This document shows positions 1 through 8,338 of a stretch of 64,000 nucleotides of DNA, piece by piece. The stretch covers positions 124,001 to 188,000 of the forward strand of contig NZ_JAPWDU010000001.1 in assembly GCF_027257155.1 (NCBI RefSeq), written 5' to 3'. Below the pieces are notes generated by a model that had not been told where the DNA came from, did not search any database, and was given only the letters and a program-made list of their open reading frames with translations. Made by a program: the position numbers and the translations under genes. Each line of letters opens with the position of its first letter. Within the stretch, counting starts at the first letter, position 1. Source of the DNA: Cerasicoccus sp. TK19100 (GTDB lineage Bacteria > Verrucomicrobiota > Verrucomicrobiia > Opitutales > Cerasicoccaceae).

Positions 1-172
1 TGGATGCGGTCTTAACGATAGTTGGCATATGGTAGCCCGTATCGCTCATTTCTGGAAATACCGCCAAGTCCGCAGACTGCCTTGAGCATTTCTCGATGTT
101 GCAAATAATATTTTCAATATTTTGCTCTACATTACCGGACTGGCAATCACTTTGAACTATTGCTATTTTCAT
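1..172 (-). CDS. Nitrilase / carbon-nitrogen hydrolase, N-terminal part (runs off window)
   Basis: The minus strand from the ATG at 172 is open to the window edge and encodes 57 residues beginning MKIAIVQSDCQSGNVEQNI. It continues with a hydrophobic strand and the segment DLAVFPEMSDTGY. This is the N-terminal pattern of the nitrilase superfamily, and the Glu of FPE would be the first residue of the Glu-Lys-Cys catalytic triad. These enzymes hydrolyse non-peptide C-N bonds of amides or nitriles in the cytoplasm; the substrate cannot be told from this piece. The start lies 26 nt inside the end of the upstream membrane-protein gene, so the two are probably co-transcribed. The Lys and Cys of the triad lie outside the window. 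Confidence 0.75.
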   Translation of the reverse strand, partial: MKIAIVQSDCQSGNVEQNIENIICNIEKCSRQSADLAVFPEMSDTGYHMPTIVKTAS

Positions 173-779
173 GGGATTCCGTGCTTTCTGTTTGTTGTTT
201 ATCTAGTTGATCGTAGGCATTTACTAGATTGCTGTATATTTGATCTTGAAGAATATTAATATCGAAATTCTTTCTTATTTCTGACTCGTTAATTTTATAT
301 GTAAATATAATTGGAAATAGTGCAAATGCGTGAAACAGTGAAGAGGGGTAATTTTCTGCTAAACTTGATGAATATGACTGATTAAGGGTCATCGCGACTG
401 CATATCCAGCTACACATATATTAATTATTCGATATGCTATTGTTACGGCATGACTACTTAAGTCCTCGGGGGCCTTCTTTATCATTTGCCTCCAACAGCT
501 AAAAAAGCCTCTTGTTTTTGTTTTCTCTTCCAAGATCGACAGATAAAGACACCGCACATATACATTTCGGTTAGCTGACGCCGCGACTTTTATTGCTCCA
601 TACACGATAATTAGCATCAATACGCATTTTAGGGTCTCCAAAAGGTCAGAGTGCCCACTTTTGCCTGCAACGACCCCTAGTATTGCGAGAGTGCCAACTA
701 GTATGCCTAAGCGCATTTTCACATAGCACTCAACCAGAGCGGCATTTGCCTCAAAATCAAGTCGCTGGCTTTCGTTCAT
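147..779 (-). CDS. Predicted integral membrane protein, unknown function
   Basis: This gene encodes 210 aa with about four hydrophobic segments (roughly residues 25-40, 50-68, 112-130 and 148-162). A cytoplasmic-looking basic loop (around EEKTKTRGFF) separates the two halves. The C-terminal tail is polar, rich in Gln, Ser and Asn, and has no recognisable motif. The overlap with the nitrilase-like gene suggests an operon. A strong palindrome immediately upstream (784-800) could be its operator. I do not recognise the family. It could be cargo of the mobile element or flanking DNA. Confidence 0.6.
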   Translation of the reverse strand: MNESQRLDFEANAALVECYVKMRLGILVGTLAILGVVAGKSGHSDLLETLKCVLMLIIVYGAIKVAASANRNVYVRCLYLSILEEKTKTRGFFSCWRQMIKKAPEDLSSHAVTIAYRIINICVAGYAVAMTLNQSYSSSLAENYPSSLFHAFALFPIIFTYKINESEIRKNFDINILQDQIYSNLVNAYDQLDKQQTESTESHENSNSSK

Positions 780-783
780 GCTG

Positions 784-800
784 GTATACTAGTATACTAG
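784..800. promoter_or_regulatory. Overlapping palindromes, candidate operator
   Basis: GTATACTAGTATAC (784-797) is a perfect 14-bp palindrome overlapped by a second one, CTAGTATACTAG (789-800). It sits about 5 bp upstream of the 210-aa membrane-protein start. GTATAC is also repeated upstream of the AbrB-like gene at 14.3 kb. The symmetry supports a dimeric repressor site; the regulator is unknown. Apart from this site I see nothing notable between 801 and 920. Confidence 0.4.
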
Positions 801-920
801 CTGCATTTTGCAAGAGCTTTCTTCATTTTTTTGATGGCGGACAAATAGGCACATATACGCTCAGTTAAGACCTTGCGCATTCAGTGCGAGAAAGGGCATT
901 TCAGGTGCTTTTTTAGAAAG

Positions 921-1235
921 TCAGAGCCTTGGTTGAGCATGGTCGCTCAAGTCCTCCTCCAACTGCTTCCAACTGAAGAGGTAGACGTGCCCCCTGCCAT
1001 TGGGGATTTTATAGCAACTGATGACGCGATCTTTGACCCATCGGCTGATGGTGTCCGGCGACTTCCCGAAGCTCTTGGCAACCTCCTGAATTCCTAAAAG
1101 TGGCGCTTGAATGGAGGTTACATCTTCAAGCGTGGATTTGAGCGCCTTTATCTCATTCCGCAGTGCAGTGAGTTCCTGAACAACGTCCCGCTTTTGAGGA
1201 GTGCCCAAAGAATCAACTGTGTCTACGCCTTTCAC
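921..1235 (-). CDS. Helix-turn-helix protein of excisionase / MerR-like type
   Basis: This 104-aa protein has two parts. The N-terminal half is a predicted coiled coil (ELTALRNEIKALKSTLEDV). It is followed by LLGIQEVAKSFGKSPDTISRWVKDRVI, the helix-turn-helix pattern of excisionase-family DNA-binding domains. Proteins of this fold act as recombination directionality factors or small regulators on mobile elements. It lies downstream of the relaxase operon in the same orientation. Which integrase, if any, it controls is not shown by the sequence. A simple transcriptional regulator is equally possible. Confidence 0.7.
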   Translation of the reverse strand: MKGVDTVDSLGTPQKRDVVQELTALRNEIKALKSTLEDVTSIQAPLLGIQEVAKSFGKSPDTISRWVKDRVISCYKIPNGRGHVYLFSWKQLEEDLSDHAQPRL

Positions 1236-1285
1236 GCATAAGAATACGTAAACCCAGCGCTCCCATCCGGTCTCAGGTAAACTTT

Positions 1286-1711
1286 CTAGGGGCCTGTATC
1301 TTCTTTAGGCAACTGTATGCCGATGGTTTCCACGACCATATCAGCTTGTTGAGGATTGTCTAAGGGTGACTCCCAGACGGTGGTGAGGCGTTGGAGATCA
1401 AACAGCCGGGCAAGTTCGCCGAGGTTCCATCCCTGAATTGAGATGGTATCAACGGTGGAACAGGTGCAGTGAATGGTAATCAGGCTTGGGTGTTTCATCT
1501 GCAATAACCCGATGTAGGCATAGGGATACGAGAATTGCGCACCTTGGCGGGAAATCAATGTCAATCGGCTGGCGACCAAGCCATCGCCTTGAATTTCAGC
1601 GTAGGGGCGTCCATCAGCGGGGCGCTCAGGTGGAGGCCCCTCTGGCTGCGACGGGATAACGGGTTTTCTATAGGCTTTCTGACGATCAAATAAATGGCGT
1701 TTACCGCTCAC
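1286..1711 (-). CDS. Hypothetical protein coupled to the relaxase, with a KRHLF motif
   Basis: This 141-aa protein starts 11 nt inside the 3' end of the relaxase gene, so translation is probably coupled. The N-terminus MSGKRHLFDRQ resembles the KRNLL motif of the small proteins at 11.8-14.3 kb (for example GKRNLLTGRQ). A Pro-rich linker follows, then a mixed alpha/beta region. No known domain is recognised. Co-expression with the relaxase suggests a DNA-processing or accessory conjugation role, which is inference. Unlike the relaxase it lacks the basic G-R-x-R tail and ends in LPKEDTGP. Confidence 0.65.
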   Translation of the reverse strand: MSGKRHLFDRQKAYRKPVIPSQPEGPPPERPADGRPYAEIQGDGLVASRLTLISRQGAQFSYPYAYIGLLQMKHPSLITIHCTCSTVDTISIQGWNLGELARLFDLQRLTTVWESPLDNPQQADMVVETIGIQLPKEDTGP

Positions 1712-4553
1712 GGCCTCTCCTTTGAATAAGTTGATGCTGACGGGTTGGTATAAAAGGTGGCGGCCACGGCGGTGGCTTGGCCCGAGGTAGAATACGTTTT
1801 TGAGCCGTTTTTATCCGGTCACGGGTGTGTTGCTGGATGATGGAGCGGCCCACTCGCTGGATATGTTTCTCTTGGACCTGATCCACCAAGTCTGTTGCGG
1901 TGCGGCGATCCTGATCCCGTTGGACTGCTTTCAGGAGTCGGCTTTTATCATCGGTGTAAATGTAGGCTTCGTGTTTGGCGCGACTCAAACCCACGTAGGC
2001 CCGGCGCATGTCCGTGGCCCCGTAGGATTCTTTGCTCATGGCGAGCATGACCGTATGCACTGTTTTGGCCTGGGAAGCGTCCGCTGTGATACAGACTCCG
2101 TGGGACAGGTGGCCGTAGTTTTTGGAAATTTCCTGACCGTTTTTGAGTTTGATGTCCCCATCCGCTGTAAAGCCTGCCACGTCCTTGAAATCTCCATTGT
2201 TGAGGCGGTATTTATCCCCTTTAGCATTCTTGCCGTAACCATTTCCAGTGACGCGAATCCTGTCTCCTTTGGCGATTTGAATAGTTGTTTTCCGGTAGAC
2301 GCCAAAATGCTTTGCCCGATGCAGAGGGAGTTCAAGGGGCGGCAGTCCGGGATAGTCAGAGAGCATTACCTTTTTGTGCTCCAGATCAACATGACTCACC
2401 TTGTAGGATTTGCCCCGTTTGATGTCTTTGAGGTTCTGGCGGAACTTCACCGTCATGCCCGGCTCATAGTAAGCGGCTACGGTCTTTTCTTCCTCAGTCC
2501 ATCCGGTATCAATGAGGCGCTTAAATTCCCGTTCCTCGCCCCGGATTTTGCCCCGTGCTTTGAGTTCGGTGCGGATGGCGTTGGTGACTTTCTCGCCCTC
2601 AGAGTGCGTCGGTGAAATCACCAACACATCTTTCCCGTGGCGTCCGATCTTTTCCGCTGACTTATCCGCGTAATCGTGGGCGAGTTGTTGATAGCGGTCG
2701 TCATCGTCCAGTTCCTTAATGGCGTCCAACGTATCCAGCTTTTGAAACCCAGTTTTCATGTCGCCGTCGGAGATGGATTGGACGGCGGCTTTGAGACCCT
2801 TACATTTCTGGCGCTGGATGGTTTCCAGTCGAGCGACGGAAAGTCCGGCGCGTGCCTCCAGAAGCTTGAAGGCGTCACCCCGTGGCACCGACCGGATTTG
2901 CGTGGGATCACCGGATAGCACCACCTTGGCGGCCCCTTTCTCGTTGGCAAGTTTAAGCAGTTGCAAGGTCGCCTGATTGCCCAGCATCCCGGCCTCATCA
3001 ATCCAAAGGACATTGCCCTTGAGGTCTCGCTGAATCACGTCATCCATCAGGGTTTTGGCGATAGTGTCAGCATTCTTAAATCCTTCCCGGCGCAAGACGC
3101 CGCGAGAGGCTTCTGCCGTGGGCGCACACACCACCATCTTGCGACCATTCTTTTCGAGACCCGCCTTTACTTCCTGCATGAGCGTGGTCTTGCCCGTGCC
3201 CGCACGGCCCACCAATCCCGTGACCCAATCCGTTGATCGTAAGACGTGCAGAACGGCGGCTTTTTGTTCGGCGGTATCGGCATCAGGATCGCGAAACAAA
3301 GGTTCCTGGAATTGATACTCTTTAGGCACCAACGGGGGTCGTGTGCCGCGTCCATCGCGGATGAGGCAACACAGCTCCGTTTCCTCCCGCAATATTTCTT
3401 TGGTGGTCACGCGCCGCTCGCCTTCAATGGTGCCGATCAACAGGCGGTCATCCTCCCGCACTTGATACGTTGCCGCCTCCACCGACGTGCGCCCCACACT
3501 GCGCTGCAAGGTGGTGGCGAGCAGACGTTTCTCCGAACATTCAGAAGTCCGTTCAAAGTTGTGACCAATGGCGTGATTCAGTGCCTCACCAACACTTTGA
3601 CGATCTATGATGGGCGAGGGATTGTCCCGCGTCCTTGCCGCCCGAATTATTTTAACCAGTGCCCGTCGTTCAGATCGGTGCAAGGCGCGATCCCAATGCG
3701 CCCGAATCTCCGGCATATTGAGATCATGATTCTTGAGGCGGCGAATCAGCGTGTTCAGTTTGTCTTTCTCTTTGGCAGAGGTAATTCCGCGCCGGATTGC
3801 TTCGGCGTCAATCTCCTGTTTGCGCCGGGAAAATCGGTTTTTTATGTCCAGAGGAATGCCCGTGATCTCAAAGGCGTCTTTGGTGGGCGTAATGTCGTAA
3901 CCGAGCTTTTGAAGCTCCTGAGCGAGGCGCACATGGTAGGCGGCCTGATAGTAGGGAGCCTCGCGCATGACGGGTTCAAACTGGCCCGCTTTCCAACAGT
4001 TTTCCTTGGCATCAAAGGTGGCGTTCATCGCAAAGACATGCATGTGTAGATGCGGGTCGGGCATTCCTTCTTCCAGGTGCTTTGAACCTTCCGCCGGACG
4101 GGTGGTAAAATGCGTGAAATCCGCCCAGACCATATTGCCTGTGGGACGATCATAATTGGCCCCGTCTTTGCGCACCCGCGCGTGCATATCCTGCTCGATT
4201 TCCTGCATGGTATCAAAGACCGCGCGGCGCATGGCTTTGACGATTCTGTTGTCCTGCGTAATGGCGTGAAGAACCGAAATGGTCTTGCTCACGTCGAAAG
4301 TAAAATCGTAGCCCGGACGGCGATCTTCTTTATTGCTGAGAGTGAGTTTGCTGCCGTCTGGTTTCTGGTTCTCCAGCAGCTTAAAGAAGTCTTCTTTTTT
4401 TACCTCACCGGAGAGTCCCAACCATTCAGCGGCGCGACCGCCCCAGCACCCGGCGATTTCCTGACCTTCAAAGTAATAATCGCCTTTGGTAAGACTTTCA
4501 TTGAAATACTTCTTGGCCGCTTCAACAGACGTGCTTTGGGTTATTCTCAACAT
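1701..4553 (-). CDS. MobF-family conjugative relaxase-helicase (TrwC/TraI type)
   Basis: This 950-aa protein is close in length to TrwC (966 aa). The N-terminal relaxase domain shows candidate catalytic tyrosines Y16 and Y26/Y27 and the metal-binding three-His motif PDPHLHMH (H168, H170, H172). The second half is a superfamily-1 helicase. Its Walker A is GRAGTGKT (about residues 446-453), its Walker B WIDEAG (about 518-523), and its C-terminal motif YVGLSRAKHEAYIY (about 855-868). Such enzymes nick oriT, bind the 5' end covalently through Tyr, and unwind the transferred strand. It ends in a basic tail, QRRGRER. The gene is divergent from the coupling-protein gene, as is common in mobilisation modules, and overlaps the 141-aa gene downstream. 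Confidence 0.95.
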   Translation of the reverse strand: MLRITQSTSVEAAKKYFNESLTKGDYYFEGQEIAGCWGGRAAEWLGLSGEVKKEDFFKLLENQKPDGSKLTLSNKEDRRPGYDFTFDVSKTISVLHAITQDNRIVKAMRRAVFDTMQEIEQDMHARVRKDGANYDRPTGNMVWADFTHFTTRPAEGSKHLEEGMPDPHLHMHVFAMNATFDAKENCWKAGQFEPVMREAPYYQAAYHVRLAQELQKLGYDITPTKDAFEITGIPLDIKNRFSRRKQEIDAEAIRRGITSAKEKDKLNTLIRRLKNHDLNMPEIRAHWDRALHRSERRALVKIIRAARTRDNPSPIIDRQSVGEALNHAIGHNFERTSECSEKRLLATTLQRSVGRTSVEAATYQVREDDRLLIGTIEGERRVTTKEILREETELCCLIRDGRGTRPPLVPKEYQFQEPLFRDPDADTAEQKAAVLHVLRSTDWVTGLVGRAGTGKTTLMQEVKAGLEKNGRKMVVCAPTAEASRGVLRREGFKNADTIAKTLMDDVIQRDLKGNVLWIDEAGMLGNQATLQLLKLANEKGAAKVVLSGDPTQIRSVPRGDAFKLLEARAGLSVARLETIQRQKCKGLKAAVQSISDGDMKTGFQKLDTLDAIKELDDDDRYQQLAHDYADKSAEKIGRHGKDVLVISPTHSEGEKVTNAIRTELKARGKIRGEEREFKRLIDTGWTEEEKTVAAYYEPGMTVKFRQNLKDIKRGKSYKVSHVDLEHKKVMLSDYPGLPPLELPLHRAKHFGVYRKTTIQIAKGDRIRVTGNGYGKNAKGDKYRLNNGDFKDVAGFTADGDIKLKNGQEISKNYGHLSHGVCITADASQAKTVHTVMLAMSKESYGATDMRRAYVGLSRAKHEAYIYTDDKSRLLKAVQRDQDRRTATDLVDQVQEKHIQRVGRSIIQQHTRDRIKTAQKRILPRAKPPPWPPPFIPTRQHQLIQRRGRER

Positions 4554-4758
4554 GGATGCGGGTCTCCGGTCAAGGCTCTAGAATACGTTCAAAAGTGTAT
4601 CCAGGGTGAGGCCTTGTCTCCCGTTCGTGGTTACAAAAGTTAGTCTCAGACATCTCCCCTCAGCAGTGCTGACGGTTGTCATGTGAAAGATACGTAACCA
4701 GCGTTGACAGTATCCGGTTTATGTTAAATTCTATGGGAAAATCATAAAATGAGACGCC
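4554..4758. promoter_or_regulatory. Divergent promoter region between relaxase and coupling protein; candidate oriT
   Basis: This 205-bp gap separates two divergent conjugation genes. A TTGACA box at 4704-4709 faces the coupling-protein gene, with a weak AT-rich -10 candidate (TAAATT, 4725-4730) at shorter than ideal spacing. In MobF systems oriT often lies next to the relaxase gene, so this gap is the natural place to look, but I see no nic consensus I can name. Confidence 0.3.
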
Positions 4759-6258
4759 ATGCTCAAATACCTGAACTATGCCCGGGATCTGTTCAGCACT
4801 CCCACAAGGAACACCACGCAGTTCCTTCAAGCAGCGCCTGATCCACTGGATGAACCGCTGCTTTATTTCACGGAAATTGATCCGTTTACGATTCGAGACG
4901 CCTGCGAAGGTATTCAAATATTTGGTGGCATTGGGTCCGGCAAAACGTCCGGTTCCGGCCAAAATATTGCTTACCGATTTCTAAGATCTGGCTTTGGCGG
5001 CATTGTCTTAACTGCCAAGCCCGACGAGACGGAGCAATGGGTCAGATATGCTGCAAAAACCGGACGCTCGGATGATCTTATTGTAGTGAATCCAGAGAAC
5101 GGATTTCACTTCAACTTCATGGAATATGAAGGCGACCGTGAGGGGCGTGGTGGTGGTCTCACTGAGAATCTGGTGGAGCTGTTTTCTACGCTGACGGAGG
5201 TGGGTCAACGCTCCAGTAGTGGTAAGGGTGAGGAAGCCTTTTGGCGCAATGAACAACGCAAGTTATTACGCAACGCGATTGATCTGATTTCCGTTCTTGG
5301 AGGGCTGGTGAATCTGCCCACTATTTACCAATTAGTCGTCAGCGCCCCTAAGTCTAGAGAGGAGGCCGCCAGCGAGGAATGGCAGAAAAATTCATTCTGC
5401 TACGACTGCCTATTGCAGGGAATAGCGCTCTCGGAGAAAGGGGAGTTTTCACCGCTTCAGGAAAACGATTTCCGGCTCAGTTTGAACTACTGGATCAATG
5501 AGTATCCGGGAATGGCGGAAAACACAAGATCCAGCGTGGTGAGTATCTTTACAGGGATGGCGGATAGCTTTTTGCGCGGCGTCTTGTATCAACTCTTTTG
5601 CACCGACACGACGTTCAAGCCCGAAGACACCCTGGAGGGTAAAATTATCATTCTGGATTTACCCCAGAAGAACTTCAACGAGCTGGGCGTCTATGCTCAA
5701 ATCATGTTCAAATACTGCTGGCAACGGGCCATCGAAAGACGGTCCATTGAGTCCAATTCCCGCCCCGTTTTTCAATGGATTGACGAGGCGCAGTTTTTCG
5801 TGACCGAACACGATGTGAGCTTTCAGACCACGGCGCGTAGTGCGAGATCGTGCAACGTGTATCTCACGCAGAATTTGCCCAACTACTACTACGTTTTGGG
5901 CGGGGATGAGCGGGTGAAGCATCTGGTAGATTCCTTGCTCGGCAACCTCGCCACCAAGATTTTTCACAACAATACCTGTGCCACCACCAACGCCTGGGCA
6001 GCTGAATTATTTGCCAAAGAATGGCTCACTCTGACCAGCAGCAATATGAGCTACGGCCAAGGAAATTTTTCGGGTGGATCAAGCACCTCACAAGTCATGG
6101 AGTATTCGGTGCCGCCCCGGACATTCTCCGGTCTCCTAACGGGCGGGCCACTCCAAAATTTTCAGGTGGAAGCTATCATTCACCAACGTGGCAAGCTATT
6201 CCAGTCAACGGGCAGTAATGCGCTTCGCACCTGCTTCCCTCAAAAGGTTGAACCCTAA
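4759..6258 (+). CDS. Type IV secretion coupling protein (VirD4/TrwB/TraD-like ATPase)
   Basis: This 499-aa protein has Walker A GGIGSGKT (residues 56-63) and a Walker B-like FQWIDEAQFF (about 337-346). These are followed by TTARSARSCNVYLTQNLPNYY, typical of coupling-protein ATPases that link the relaxosome to the T4SS channel. TrwB and TraD start with transmembrane helices; this protein does not, and the Walker A comes within the first 60 residues. The next gene, 15 nt downstream, encodes a membrane protein that might supply the anchor. No mating-pair-formation genes are in the window. The element may therefore be mobilisable only, or those genes may lie to the left. Confidence 0.88.
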   Translation: MLKYLNYARDLFSTPTRNTTQFLQAAPDPLDEPLLYFTEIDPFTIRDACEGIQIFGGIGSGKTSGSGQNIAYRFLRSGFGGIVLTAKPDETEQWVRYAAKTGRSDDLIVVNPENGFHFNFMEYEGDREGRGGGLTENLVELFSTLTEVGQRSSSGKGEEAFWRNEQRKLLRNAIDLISVLGGLVNLPTIYQLVVSAPKSREEAASEEWQKNSFCYDCLLQGIALSEKGEFSPLQENDFRLSLNYWINEYPGMAENTRSSVVSIFTGMADSFLRGVLYQLFCTDTTFKPEDTLEGKIIILDLPQKNFNELGVYAQIMFKYCWQRAIERRSIESNSRPVFQWIDEAQFFVTEHDVSFQTTARSARSCNVYLTQNLPNYYYVLGGDERVKHLVDSLLGNLATKIFHNNTCATTNAWAAELFAKEWLTLTSSNMSYGQGNFSGGSSTSQVMEYSVPPRTFSGLLTGGPLQNFQVEAIIHQRGKLFQSTGSNALRTCFPQKVEP

Positions 6259-6273
6259 TCTTAAAATCATTTT

Positions 6274-7017
6274 ATGAATCAGTCACTTTACGGAATCGCC
6301 TCTCAAACCAATACAGCCAAGAAGCAGAAAGAAGTATCGTTTTACGTTATGGTGGCCGTTCTACGCGCCCTCATTGCTCCAGCAGAGGTTTTGCTTCGCC
6401 GGAAGGTGGGTGAACGCTACTTTAATAGCAACGTTTTGGCGTTCAATGTGCTTGCGGTATTTTTGTTGGGGTTTGTGACGCCACCTGCCTTGAAAGGCTA
6501 CATTTGGGCCATTCCCATCTTTTTATTTTTAGGTATGAGCTGGCATACCAGTGTCTGTTTTCGCCGGGATCGACGGGGTGAATACTGGCACAGTTATTCC
6601 GATGGAGAATCGCGGCTTAGGCTTGCTGCTTTAGAGCATTGGCTGGCGCAGCGCCATTTTCAGTTTGATAGCGCCAAAATGCTTTTGGAACCCCTGTTTC
6701 TGGTCGTGGTGACAAGCATCTTAGGCATGCTTTTAGGAGGTAATTGGAGCGAGCCAAGCTCTATGCTAAAGGCTCCGTTTCTCGTTAAACTCATTCTGGC
6801 ATTTGTGTTTTATTTTGGCTTGGTCTGGATAGCTATGATTCTCTATCAAAGTTTGGCCGCACAGATACAAAAGGAGATTACTCTGGATGGCAAAGATGCG
6901 GCGATTACGGCGGAGCAAAGCCTGCAAAACGGATCGCTGCAACAGGGCGCGCATGGAGATCGGGGGCAGGTAATCGCACCCCCAGCCGGAAAAGCGATGG
7001 CACAGTGGAAACCCTGA
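6274..7017 (+). CDS. Membrane protein linked to the coupling ATPase
   Basis: This 247-aa protein has four hydrophobic segments (roughly residues 55-70, 76-90, 140-156 and 170-192). These bracket a conserved-looking polar loop (CFRRDRRGEYWHSYSDGESR), and the C-terminus is polar and Gln/Gly-rich. It follows the coupling-protein gene by 15 nt and must be co-transcribed with it. Because that ATPase lacks its own membrane anchor, this protein may be the detached membrane module of a split coupling protein; that is inference from context. I do not recognise the family. Confidence 0.7.
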   Translation: MNQSLYGIASQTNTAKKQKEVSFYVMVAVLRALIAPAEVLLRRKVGERYFNSNVLAFNVLAVFLLGFVTPPALKGYIWAIPIFLFLGMSWHTSVCFRRDRRGEYWHSYSDGESRLRLAALEHWLAQRHFQFDSAKMLLEPLFLVVVTSILGMLLGGNWSEPSSMLKAPFLVKLILAFVFYFGLVWIAMILYQSLAAQIQKEITLDGKDAAITAEQSLQNGSLQQGAHGDRGQVIAPPAGKAMAQWKP

Positions 7018-7095
7018 AGCGTTGCCGGGTCTTTCTGTATCCAGATGGTTGCCGTATAGAGGTTGGAAATATGAACCAACCTCACAGGAGACTCT

Positions 7096-7344
7096 ATGCC
7101 CCAAAAATCAAGAAAACCTGCACCAGAATCCGCTGCGCCCAGTGATAATCAATCTAGCAGCAAGCAACCAGATTTCTTTGTATATCAGAGTGAAAGCATG
7201 GGAGGGGATAAAACCCGACTCATTCAGTTGGGAGCTGCTTGGAAGCATCAGAATGGCACCGGATTCAGTATCAAGCTCGATGCGCTGCCCGTCCGTCAGT
7301 TCGACGGCCAGTTAGTAGCCTTTGCGCCTAAGCAGCGAGGTTAG
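7096..7344 (+). CDS. Small plasmid-type protein (LDALP motif family)
   Basis: This 82-aa protein has a disordered Ser/Pro/Gln-rich start, then TRLIQLGAAWKHQNGTGFSI and KLDALP. The W-x-H-x-x-G-x-G-F-x-I-x-LDALP pattern is common in short proteins of conjugative plasmids and ICEs, whose function is unknown to me. A good Shine-Dalgarno (CAGGAG) lies upstream of the ATG at 7096. A perfect intrinsic terminator follows at 7378, which probably ends the 4.76-7.34 kb operon. Confidence 0.7.
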   Translation: MPQKSRKPAPESAAPSDNQSSSKQPDFFVYQSESMGGDKTRLIQLGAAWKHQNGTGFSIKLDALPVRQFDGQLVAFAPKQRG

Positions 7345-7377
7345 AACCAATCATACCTACCTCATTATCCAACCTTG

Positions 7378-7406
7378 GCGGAGTCAGAACAGACTCCGCT
7401 TTTTTT
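7378..7406 (+). terminator. Rho-independent terminator
   Basis: A perfect 8-bp stem GCGGAGTC/GACTCCGC (7378-7385 and 7392-7399) with a 6-nt loop is followed by seven T. It lies 33 nt after the stop of the 82-aa gene and ends the coupling-protein operon. Confidence 0.9.
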
Positions 7407-7422
7407 ATCGAAAGGAGGTCAT

Positions 7423-7692
7423 ATGACCGCGAAGTTTCCGCTGGGCCAAACGGTAATCACCATCGCTGCCCACCAAGCGTTGAATCTGATTGATGTTTAC
7501 GCGAGCATCACCCGCCACCAACACGGCGATTGGGGCGAGGTGTGTAGTCATGATCGTAACGTTAATCAACAAGCCCTGAAGCATGGCTTTAGGCTCATGT
7601 CTGTATACCGCGATCGGGGCGGCACGAATTTCTGGATTATCACCGAAGCTGATCGTTCCGTCACCACGGTTTTATTGCCGGAGGATTATTAG
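7423..7692 (+). CDS. Small conserved plasmid protein (WGEV/ITEADRSVTTVLLPEDY family)
   Basis: The ATG at 7423 is chosen because a strong AGGAGG (7413-7418) sits just ahead of it, giving 89 aa. The protein ends in FWIITEADRSVTTVLLPEDY and contains HGDWGEV, a signature I know from short proteins on many proteobacterial plasmids and ICEs. Those are usually annotated as hypothetical, sometimes wrongly as a restriction-modification subunit. The function is unknown. The gene begins a new transcription unit after the terminator and precedes the 123-aa and methyltransferase-like genes. Confidence 0.75.
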   Translation: MTAKFPLGQTVITIAAHQALNLIDVYASITRHQHGDWGEVCSHDRNVNQQALKHGFRLMSVYRDRGGTNFWIITEADRSVTTVLLPEDY

Positions 7693-7966
7693 ACATGGGC
7701 AGGCAGGCGGCAGGCACCGCGCCACGGGCGGCACGGATGAGCCAGGCGGAGAATGCAGGAGCGAGGGCCTTATCCCCGGCCCTCGCGCTCCCGGTAAAGG
7801 CCACAGGCTCGGCCAGCGTCAAGGGGCCGCCTACGGCGTCGCTGTGCGTTCGCTGCGCTCACCCCTGTGACTCTGGCCTTACAGCCCGTGGCAGAGGGGC
7901 CAACAAGTTGGCATGTCACGCCCATGCTGGGCGGACACGCCAACCTTAGAGAAGGAGACATTTTCA
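7693..7966. other. GC-rich non-coding stretch with inverted repeat
   Basis: This 274-bp segment is markedly richer in G+C than its neighbours and holds no convincing gene. It contains a perfect 9-bp inverted repeat GCGAGGGCC/GGCCCTCGC (7761-7769 and 7778-7786, 8-nt loop) without a T-tract. A similar GC-rich leader with inverted repeats precedes the parB-like gene at 24.7 kb. Both may be relics of the donor plasmid backbone. Confidence 0.45.
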
Positions 7967-8338
7967 ATGAAATACGAAACAACAACTGAAAAAGGATATG
8001 ATGGATGGACCGCCAGAAGTGAGGCAGTCCTTGGCGAAACGCCAAAAGGGACGCGCATTCTGAAACTCACGACGTCCAAGGCCCGAGGCGGCGTGGATGC
8101 TACTGCCAGCGTATGCATACGCTCTAAATGCTCCACGGGTTTCACATCTGAAACGTTCGTTATTTTTGGAGACTTCTATAAACGTGGGATTGCGCCAATG
8201 TCATGTAGCCGCGTCACAGAAAAGGCAGTTCGGGAAGCCCATCAGATAGCCTTAGAGCACATGGACCAACTGGTTGAGGAGGCAAAAGCCTTCTACTCAA
8301 ACCGTGAAGCTCAATCAGAATCCAAGAGGGCTATGTGA
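7967..8338 (+). CDS. Hypothetical small protein upstream of the methyltransferase-like gene
   Basis: The ATG at 7967 follows a good Shine-Dalgarno (GAAGGAGA, 7951-7958), giving 123 aa. The protein is mixed alpha/beta, with a beta-rich first half (TRILKLTTSKARGGVDATASV) and a helical charged C-terminus. Its stop overlaps the GTG start of the next gene (GTGA), so the pair is translationally coupled. No family is recognised. Context suggests a plasmid accessory function in DNA handling. Confidence 0.65.
   Translation: MKYETTTEKGYDGWTARSEAVLGETPKGTRILKLTTSKARGGVDATASVCIRSKCSTGFTSETFVIFGDFYKRGIAPMSCSRVTEKAVREAHQIALEHMDQLVEEAKAFYSNREAQSESKRAM

Noticed and set aside
1800-4155. Long plus-strand open frames opposite the relaxase gene
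   Set aside because: They are antisense shadows of a well-supported MobF relaxase with all catalytic motifs.
7695-7949. Open frames in the GC-rich stretch after the 89-aa gene
   Set aside because: Several overlapping frames are open on both strands simply because of high G+C; none has an RBS or motif.
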